A DNA stretch of 8,433 bases. It comes from JAAYYM01 sp964483155 (GTDB lineage Bacteria; Bacillota; Clostridia; Lachnospirales; Lachnospiraceae). Under the pieces are notes generated by a model. It did no database searches. It saw only the letters and a list, made by a program, of their open reading frames with translations, and was not told the DNA's origin. A program made the position numbers and the translations under genes. The stretch is taken from positions 1 through 8,433 of the forward strand of contig CAZAAC010000080.1 in assembly GCA_964483155.1 (NCBI GenBank), in the 5' to 3' direction. Positions 1 to 3,800 of this stretch are shown here, piece after piece (positions within the stretch are counted from its first letter, which is position 1; each line of letters begins with the position of its first letter).

Positions 1-11
1 TTGTACCCTTT

Positions 12-130
12 CGGGGCAGTTTATTGAGAAACAGAAACAACATCCCATATAAAAACGGGCGCAAAAAAAGAGTCAGACAAAACAAATACAAATACTCCTT
101 ACTTTAAGGATATTGTTTCTGTTCTGCCCG
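12..130. repeat. Interrupted inverted repeat, alternative to the terminator fold
   Basis: Positions 30-45 (AACAGAAACAACATCC) match the reverse complement of 108-123 at 15 of 16 bases. Beyond a 10-base bulge (20-29), 12-19 (CGGGGCAG) matches 124-130 (CTGCCCG) with one base deleted. The right arm is also the left half of the terminator hairpin at 63-136, so the two folds compete. On the minus strand the outer end adds CCC-GAAA-GGG, a GNRA-capped hairpin (about 7-17). Together with 63-136 this accounts for most of the first 140 bases; no complete gene is seen in 1-268. Confidence 0.6.
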
Positions 131-136
131 ACTCTT
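63..136 (-). terminator. Long-hairpin terminator closing the zinc-ribbon unit
   Basis: On the minus strand AAGAGTC (136-130) pairs with GACTCTT (74-68), and the latter runs into seven T (69-63). The interior can pair imperfectly (AGAACAGAAACA with TGTTTTGTCT). A perfect 6-base hairpin, TCCTTA-AAG-TAAGGA (112 to 98), forms the tip. The T-tract points away from the zinc-ribbon gene. Confidence 0.65.
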
Positions 137-234
137 AATGGTTCTAGCCAAATTCAGCTCGTTGACAAACTCTTGCCACCCGATGCTCTCTTTCCGGTTC
201 CATGCCGGATACAGTGCTTATACGAATGACTCAT
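104..234 (-). pseudogene. Start-less coding remnant downstream of the zinc-ribbon gene
   Basis: A minus-strand frame at 217-104 has no start codon yet reads like protein: YPAWNRKESIGWQEF, then VNELNLARTIKSRAEQKQYP and a stop. The frame beginning at the ATG at 234 gives MSHSYKH and then drifts. Skipping two bases near 215-222 would join the two as MSHSYKH-YPAWNRK, about 40 residues. This suggests a small gene, or the start of a longer one, disabled by a frameshift. No family recognised with confidence. It shares its strand with the Com-like gene and ends just before the long hairpin. It may also be chance. Confidence 0.3.
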
Positions 235-268
235 TCTATTTAATTGTCAACTGCTCTCACCAGCTGTT

Positions 269-484
269 TTAATTATTGACTGCAGATTCTAGTCCGGTAC
301 GTTCCATACTTCTTCTTGACTTTTGGGATGCAACCACACCATCCTGTATCACTACTACAATCATATTTTTGCATCTGCTACACTTAAGTTCCACTACTCC
401 AGAAAAACTTTTGAGCAATGGGTATCCACATAAGGGGCAAGTTGCAACGTACTTACTTTTTCTTCTACTTCTGTTGCTTTCCAT
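269..484 (-). CDS. Com-like four-cysteine zinc-ribbon protein
   Basis: Small basic protein of 71 residues. Two CxxC knuckles, C16-C19 (CPLCGYPL) and C35-C38 (CSRCKNMI), spaced 15 residues apart, form a rubredoxin-like zinc ribbon. A Lys/Arg-rich N-terminus (ESNRSRRKSKY) and a polar tail frame it. The layout recalls phage Mu Com-like translational regulators and related zinc ribbons in clostridial mobile elements; nucleic-acid binding is inferred. The start at 484 is preferred because GGAGGA lies 10 bases upstream; the ATG at 502 has no ribosome-binding site within range and would add six residues. An extended -10 box at 549-557 probably gives it its own promoter. A remnant of another coding region follows downstream. 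Confidence 0.75.
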   Translation of the reverse strand: MESNRSRRKSKYVATCPLCGYPLLKSFSGVVELKCSRCKNMIVVVIQDGVVASQKSRRSMERTGLESAVNN

Positions 485-544
485 TTCATATAGTTCCTCC
501 ATTACACAATAATGATAGATTCTCCCTGTGTTATCCTAAGCGAT

Positions 545-567
545 TGAAATTATATCATATTATTTCA
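545..567. promoter_or_regulatory. 23-base near-perfect palindrome with an extended -10 box
   Basis: Positions 545-567 read almost the same on both strands: arms TGAAAT and ATTTCA with ATAT/ATAT inside, one mismatched pair and a single central base (556). On the minus strand it contains the LytTR stop codon (567-565) and TGATATAAT (557-549), a consensus extended -10. The -35 is weak: TTGGAA, with a 19-base gap. Likely the promoter of the zinc-ribbon gene, with symmetry suggesting an operator; an AT-rich hairpin is the alternative. Confidence 0.5.
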
Positions 568-1311
568 GTCATGTTCCAAAACTTGTAAAAGTTGGTCGCT
601 TTGATGTAAAAACTGGTCATACAATGTCACTTTTTGTATTAAATCCTTTTTTCTTCTCCTTGCTACATTTATTTTTGTTCCATCTATCATAATGACAGCA
701 TTCTTTTCAATGCACTTTACATACATTAAATTGACGATATAAGAAACACTGATTTCTGCAAACATATTGGAATTAACTCGATCCATAATCTCATATCGAG
801 ACATAATCATCTCATGTTCATTATGGTCTGTAGTATGCACATAAGCATATCTTTTTTCTTTTTCAAAATACAAAATATCTTCTTTCAAGAGGCGATGTGT
901 TACACCTTTAAATTCCACAAGAAAATCATTCTTTGTGATGTCTTGAAAATTCAGGACCCATTGATATAAAACTTTTAGGTATTCTAAATCGAAGGGACGT
1001 TTGAAGCTGTAATATGGTGCAATTCTACTTATGATTGCTGTTTTAGGAATATCATAATCGACAAAAACAAAAAAAGCCATGGGATCTTTTTCGCGGATGT
1101 GTAATGCTAATTCTACGAAATTGATTCCAGACACTTTATTATCAAAAAAATATGCTTTAAATTCATACCCGTAGGTATCAATATATCTTGTGAGGTCATC
1201 TGCACTCCAAAATGATTCAAACCCGCTCTCCTCTCCGATTACCTCCTCTAACGATTTATTAATCCATTCTTCCCTTACTTGTGCCTTTCTGCATACCGCA
1301 ATCTTAATCAT
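565..1311 (-). CDS. LytTR-type response regulator with a degenerate receiver
   Basis: Protein of 248 residues: an N-terminal receiver-like domain (about 1-118) and a C-terminal LytTR DNA-binding domain (about 128-228; EDILYFEKEKRYAYVHT, MFAEISVSYIVNLMYVK, IMIDGTKINVARRR). AgrA/LytR-type proteins use this domain to bind paired direct repeats upstream of targets. The receiver keeps the phospho-acceptor position (D57 in YFFDNKVSGINF), but the acidic pair after strand 1 is R8 K9 (AVCRKAQ), the usual Thr/Ser is V84, and the Lys before PF is R105. It is probably not controlled by ordinary phosphorylation; no histidine kinase is seen nearby. GGGGGAG just before the ATG is a strong ribosome-binding site and supports this start. 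The gene lies 37 bases behind the XRE gene, likely in one operon. Its targets cannot be read here. Confidence 0.9.
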   Translation of the reverse strand: MIKIAVCRKAQVREEWINKSLEEVIGEESGFESFWSADDLTRYIDTYGYEFKAYFFDNKVSGINFVELALHIREKDPMAFFVFVDYDIPKTAIISRIAPYYSFKRPFDLEYLKVLYQWVLNFQDITKNDFLVEFKGVTHRLLKEDILYFEKEKRYAYVHTTDHNEHEMIMSRYEIMDRVNSNMFAEISVSYIVNLMYVKCIEKNAVIMIDGTKINVARRRKKDLIQKVTLYDQFLHQSDQLLQVLEHD

Positions 1312-1348
1312 ATCTCCCCCTTATGATTCCAATCCATATGTATGATTC

Positions 1349-1711
1349 TCAATCCATTGTTTTTATTTTATCTAAATAGGTAATCAATCGAAGAAATTGC
1401 TTTTCATTTAAAGATTTTGACATTTCAAGAAGTGTTTTATCTCTATCCGTCATTTCTATTAGTGCATCATCATCCGAAAAAAACTGTCCAAGCGTAATAT
1501 TTAGGGTATCACAGATTGCCTGAATAGAATCAATCTGTGGTTTATGATTATGATTCTTCATGTTGTAGAGTGTACTCTTAGATATGTTTCCATTTTTAAT
1601 CAAACTATAAGGAGTACGTCCTCTCTTTTTACACCACTTCTCAATACTGTCATATATATCATCAGCTCTCAAAATATCTACGCCCCTTTCTAGGGAATTA
1701 CTTATACCCAT
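1349..1711 (-). CDS. XRE-family helix-turn-helix transcriptional regulator
   Basis: Small Cro/CI-type DNA-binding protein, 120 residues from the ATG at 1711. The HTH region is about 18-80: YDSIEKWCKKRGRTPYSLIK, then SKSTLYNMKN as recognition helix, then SIQAICDTLNITLGQFF. A short acidic stretch and a C-terminal helical segment (TDRDKTLLEMSKSLNEKQF) follow, as in the compact XRE regulators common in Clostridia. The ATG at 1711 has no ribosome-binding site. A TTG at 1672 preceded by AAAGGGG, 10 bases away, gives a protein beginning RADDIYDSIEKW, which fits the family better; the true start may be there (107 residues). It is followed 37 bases later by a LytTR regulator, so the two probably form an operon. 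It starts its own unit just after a terminator and has a palindromic operator candidate at 1752-1767. Confidence 0.88.
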   Translation of the reverse strand: MGISNSLERGVDILRADDIYDSIEKWCKKRGRTPYSLIKNGNISKSTLYNMKNHNHKPQIDSIQAICDTLNITLGQFFSDDDALIEMTDRDKTLLEMSKSLNEKQFLRLITYLDKIKTMD

Positions 1712-1751
1712 ATTCTAAACGTGTTTGTGGCTTTTCTAAATGACTTATTAT

Positions 1752-1767
1752 GGAACTAATAAGTTCC
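1752..1767. promoter_or_regulatory. Operator-like perfect palindrome upstream of the XRE gene
   Basis: GGAACT - AATA - AGTTCC (plus strand) is a perfect 6+6 palindrome with a 4-base spacer. It lies between the terminator at 1781-1809 and the XRE coding region. On the minus strand a -10-like CATAAT (5 of 6) follows it directly; TTCACA upstream is a weak -35 with an over-long 20-base gap. Size and placement suit autoregulation by the XRE protein. Binding is inferred. Confidence 0.5.
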
Positions 1768-1956
1768 CATATTGTGAACTAAAAAAGAAGCAAACCACAG
1801 TTTGCTTCTAATCTTATCATTATTAATATTAATATCATAAAGTGAAAAACTAAATTCCGTATAATTACTCCCCCAACTTCGGATTTCATTCAACGCCGTT
1901 CCTCTTATCATCGCTCCCATCAGTAAATTCCTATCCTCAGCTTTACAATGTATCAC
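1756..1956 (-). pseudogene. Short unrecognised frame (GTG start) running through a terminator; doubtful gene
   Basis: A 66-codon frame beginning at a GTG that overlaps the end of the preceding short frame by 14 bases, in a different reading frame. Its middle, RGTALNEIRSWGSNYTEF, reads like real protein, but its last 18 or so codons lie within and beyond the Rho-independent terminator at 1781-1809 and into the operator before the XRE gene. A complete message would rarely reach the stop. It is best seen as the tail of a frameshifted or decayed gene, or as a chance frame. No family recognised. Confidence 0.22.
1781..1809 (-). terminator. Rho-independent terminator ending the MarR-CPBP unit
   Basis: On the minus strand AGAAGCAAAC - TGTG - GTTTGCTTCT forms a perfect 10-base-pair stem with a 4-base loop (1809-1786), followed at once by a run of T (1785-1781, six counting the stem end). 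The read-out direction is away from the CPBP gene, so it closes that transcription unit and insulates the XRE gene downstream. Confidence 0.9.
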
Positions 1957-2160
1957 TTAATGTTTGAGCAAATTCTGGATATGAAATGTCACTATGAAAA
2001 CAACAAATAGAGTAGTCAGGCGTAATAGCCTGTGAAAACATGTATGTTTTTATATTATAATCATTATGTATCTCATTATTATATTTTATCATTGGATCAG
2101 GTAATTGTATAACAATGATATCCACATGGCTCGAGGTGATAATAATGATGCTGTTATATC
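1943..2160 (-). pseudogene. Short frame resembling part of a TIGR04066-type peptide-maturation protein; likely remnant
   Basis: An open frame from about 2160 to the stop at 1943, with a GTG at 2125 giving 60 residues. It lacks a convincing ribosome-binding site and is far shorter than any family I would match it to. The stretch VDIIVIQLPDPMIKYNNEIH, followed by a Y/F-rich block, QAITPDYSICC and a D..Y..F pattern, resembles from memory the 'IPGG...YN...N.FGI...I.NAfkPD..IL' region of TIGR04066 peptide maturation system proteins. That match is recall, not a search. If right, this is an internal fragment whose front is missing and whose end is lost. It lies downstream of the CPBP gene with no terminator between, so it would be co-transcribed. 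It could instead be an unrelated small gene or noncoding. Confidence 0.35.
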
Positions 2161-2170
2161 CTGTGAAGTT

Positions 2171-2893
2171 TTATTTTGATAACAAATATAGAGTCGTTAG
2201 TACAATTCCGGTCAAGTTACCCAGGCAGTGTACGATTACTCCGATACGTATATTTCTTTTATACCATACTGCATAAACATAAGGTAACAATGCTAAAATG
2301 CGCGTAATATTTTCCCACGGGGTAAAAAAATGATATGCAGAGAACAAAACCACATTAATTAAAGGTGCTTTTTTCCCTAGCTTATTCATACGAGGCAGAA
2401 GAAATCCTCTAAAATAAAGCTCCTCTACCATTGGCCCCAAAAGTCCGTTAAAAACAAATGCGACTATGATTGTCGGCCATATTAACGATGGGGTTTGTTT
2501 TATTATATCTACATTGATACGGAACCAGTCAGGTACCCAATTGAACATAGTCCAGAGAGGTTTTTCGATTTCAGGTACAATAGAAAAAACGAGCCCTAAT
2601 ATAGTAAATAACGGTAATACCCACAAAACCGTTTTGAGTAAGGAGGTTTTATCAGTAAAAGTGATTATTTCCTTAAACTTCTTGCCGGAATGTTTTGCAA
2701 CAAACAGCAAAATAAGCAATTCTGTTGGTATAAGCCCAAAAGCAATTGCCAAGTATATAGAAAGTATAAACGGCAGACCTATCCCCCAATAAGGATTTGA
2801 TAGAGCAAAAGCCACAAAAAGGATAGGTAAGCCTGGAAGCAAATGCAGTAGTAAAATTTGCATTGTAGTAAGCTGCTTAATATTATCATTCAT
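2171..2893 (-). CDS. CPBP-family intramembrane metalloprotease (Abi/CAAX-like)
   Basis: Integral membrane protein of 240 residues with hydrophobic segments at about 13-31, 37-67, 86-106, 137-153, 177-191, 198-211 and 217-238. It carries all three CPBP motifs: EExxxR (E157 E158 ... R162, EELYFR), FxxxH (F184-H188, FSAYH) and HxxxN (H222-N226, HCLGN). These residues coordinate the metal and water in this family, so it looks catalytically competent. The start at 2893 is chosen because GAGAGGG lies 8 bases upstream; the next upstream ATG (2929) only adds a Lys/Glu-rich stretch inside marR. The start overlaps the marR stop by 8 bases, implying translational coupling and shared MarR control. Bacterial members are linked to bacteriocin self-immunity, peptide maturation and prenyl-protein-like processing; which applies here cannot be read from sequence. 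Confidence 0.92.
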   Translation of the reverse strand: MNDNIKQLTTMQILLLHLLPGLPILFVAFALSNPYWGIGLPFILSIYLAIAFGLIPTELLILLFVAKHSGKKFKEIITFTDKTSLLKTVLWVLPLFTILGLVFSIVPEIEKPLWTMFNWVPDWFRINVDIIKQTPSLIWPTIIVAFVFNGLLGPMVEELYFRGFLLPRMNKLGKKAPLINVVLFSAYHFFTPWENITRILALLPYVYAVWYKRNIRIGVIVHCLGNLTGIVLTTLYLLSK

Positions 2894-3464
2894 GGATATT
2901 TCCCTCTCTTTTTTTTCTTTTTTCAACAAAGGCTTGAAGTGCCTTTATTTGTACCTCTTGTGAAGCTTGATCAATCATTTTATTCTCATTAGGGTCCTCC
3001 TCAAAGCCATCTTGTTCTTTACCATCAAAACGGTACATTTTTTTGAGTAGCTCCCATAATATCTGCATTTCATCACCGGTAAACTCATTAAATACATCGG
3101 CTAAGAACATAATTCCGATTTCACTAGACTTAAGCATTTCATTGATCCCGGACTGTGTTATGATTATATTACCCTTACGTCGGTCCGTATTGCTCAATTC
3201 AGTTACAATATATCCATTCTTTTCCAAAATAGTGATCAACTGCTTAGCGTTTTGCTTTGTAGTTCCTAATTTCCTGGCAACACTATTTATTGTTGCATCA
3301 TTTTCTGGTAAATGATGAATAGCCAACATAGTCATATACTGTCTGGAAGAGAGTTTCATAAAACACTTAGCACTCTCGGTTTGTACTTTGTTATAGACAG
3401 AAAACAAGGTTGAATAAACCTGCTGCATTAAAAATAATTCGTTTAGTTCCTTCTCAATTCCCAT
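2886..3464 (-). CDS. MarR-family transcriptional regulator
   Basis: Winged-helix repressor of 192 residues. The winged helix spans about 41-105: a helix ending in LSSRQYMTMLAIHHL, the recognition region LGTTKQNAKQLITILEKNGYI, and the wing TELSNTDRRKGNIIITQSG. Flanking N- and C-terminal helices would form the dimer interface. It is longer than the usual 140-160 residues because of a charged tail (about 146-192). The start at 3464 is chosen because GAGAGG sits 6 bases before this ATG. An upstream in-frame ATG (3569) would run the coding sequence through the promoter and both operators. The stop overlaps the next gene's start. Expected role (family knowledge): a dimeric repressor that leaves DNA when a small ligand or an oxidant is sensed; the ligand is not readable from sequence. 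It probably represses itself and the CPBP protease gene. Confidence 0.9.
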   Translation of the reverse strand: MGIEKELNELFLMQQVYSTLFSVYNKVQTESAKCFMKLSSRQYMTMLAIHHLPENDATINSVARKLGTTKQNAKQLITILEKNGYIVTELSNTDRRKGNIIITQSGINEMLKSSEIGIMFLADVFNEFTGDEMQILWELLKKMYRFDGKEQDGFEEDPNENKMIDQASQEVQIKALQAFVEKRKKREGNIHE

Positions 3465-3484
3465 AATTGTCCTCTCGAAATATA

Positions 3485-3498
3485 GACAATGCATTGTC
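3485..3498. promoter_or_regulatory. MarR operator O2 (at the transcription start)
   Basis: GACAATGCATTGTC is a perfect 14-base palindrome beginning at the predicted transcription start and lying just upstream of the MarR ribosome-binding site. It shares the half-site GACAAT with O1 (3527-3544). Two related palindromes on one promoter directly upstream of a MarR gene fit the family's habit of autoregulation. Confidence 0.7.
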
Positions 3499-3504
3499 CA
3501 TCTA

Positions 3505-3533
3505 ATGGTATCATGTATTTTTGAATTAGTCAA
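3505..3533 (-). promoter_or_regulatory. Sigma-A-type promoter of the MarR-CPBP operon
   Basis: On the minus strand TTGACT (3533-3528; 5 of 6 to the -35 consensus) is followed after exactly 17 bases by TACCAT (3510-3505; 4 of 6 to the -10 consensus). The predicted start is near 3498, about 34 bases before the chosen MarR ATG. The -35 lies inside one palindrome and the start site abuts another, as expected for an autorepressed MarR promoter. Confidence 0.7.
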
Positions 3534-3544
3534 TATATTGTCTA
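3527..3544. promoter_or_regulatory. MarR operator O1 (overlaps the -35 box)
   Basis: TAGTCAATATATTGTCTA is an 18-base palindrome with one mismatched pair. Its core, GTCAAT-AT-ATTGTC, differs by one outer base and by the two central bases from the perfect palindrome at 3485-3498. It covers the -35 hexamer, so a bound dimer would block RNA polymerase. The centre-to-centre distance to the second site is 44 bases, about four helical turns. Confidence 0.65.
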
Positions 3545-3745
3545 CTTGAGTTTCCGTAGTTTTATCCACAGGTTTGAGTTATAAATATACTTAGCCTATT
3601 TCAAAAAATTTCCCGATTGTTGTATTCATTAAAGGTTTCATGCTCATACAAAAAAGTCCCAAGATTATCATAAACACAATATTCTCAAGACTTTTCATTA
3701 TTCAAGCTATAGTTCTTTCTCCCAATTCTCAAAAACGTTTTCAGA

Positions 3746-3770
3746 AATTAGTAATTATAAGATACTAATT
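3746..3770 (-). promoter_or_regulatory. Inverted repeat enclosing a perfect -10 box (candidate promoter/operator)
   Basis: AATTAGTA (3746-3753) and TACTAATT (3763-3770) are perfect 8-base inverted arms around a 9-base spacer. On the minus strand the spacer contains TATAAT (3754-3759), a consensus -10 box. No good -35 hexamer is visible at the proper distance. A start near 3747 would give a leader of about 50 bases before a 35-codon frame at 3698-3591. This lies in the 231-base gap between the helicase stop and the MarR promoter; no T-tract terminator for the helicase gene is visible in that gap. The arms are AT-rich, so chance symmetry is possible. Confidence 0.35.
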
Positions 3771-3800
3771 CTTAGTAGTCCCTTTCAGCTAGTATGTCAC

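Noticed and set aside
1..43. Minus-strand frame from an ATG at 43 (MLFLFLNKLPRKGT) running off the left edge
   Set aside because: Only 14 codons are visible, there is no ribosome-binding site, and it lies in the inverted-repeat arm; it cannot be judged.
276..512. Plus-strand 78-codon frame opposite the zinc-ribbon gene
   Set aside because: Antisense shadow: low-complexity Leu/Ser runs mirror the coding strand, whereas the minus frame has two CxxC knuckles.
2894..2929. 12-residue longer CPBP start at 2929
   Set aside because: It adds only a Lys/Glu-rich stretch inside marR; the ATG at 2893 has a strong ribosome-binding site and coupled overlap.
2466..3315. Plus-strand frames at 2466-2792 and 3043-3315
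   Set aside because: They lie antisense to the CPBP and MarR genes and show no domain or ribosome-binding site.
3465..3569. 35-residue N-terminal extension of the MarR protein from the ATG at 3569
   Set aside because: It would translate through the -10, the -35 and both palindromes and has no good ribbon of family similarity; the ATG at 3464 has GAGAGG at 6 bases.
3732..3741. AAAACGTTTT palindrome
   Set aside because: Ten AT-rich bases with no linked promoter element are expected often by chance.
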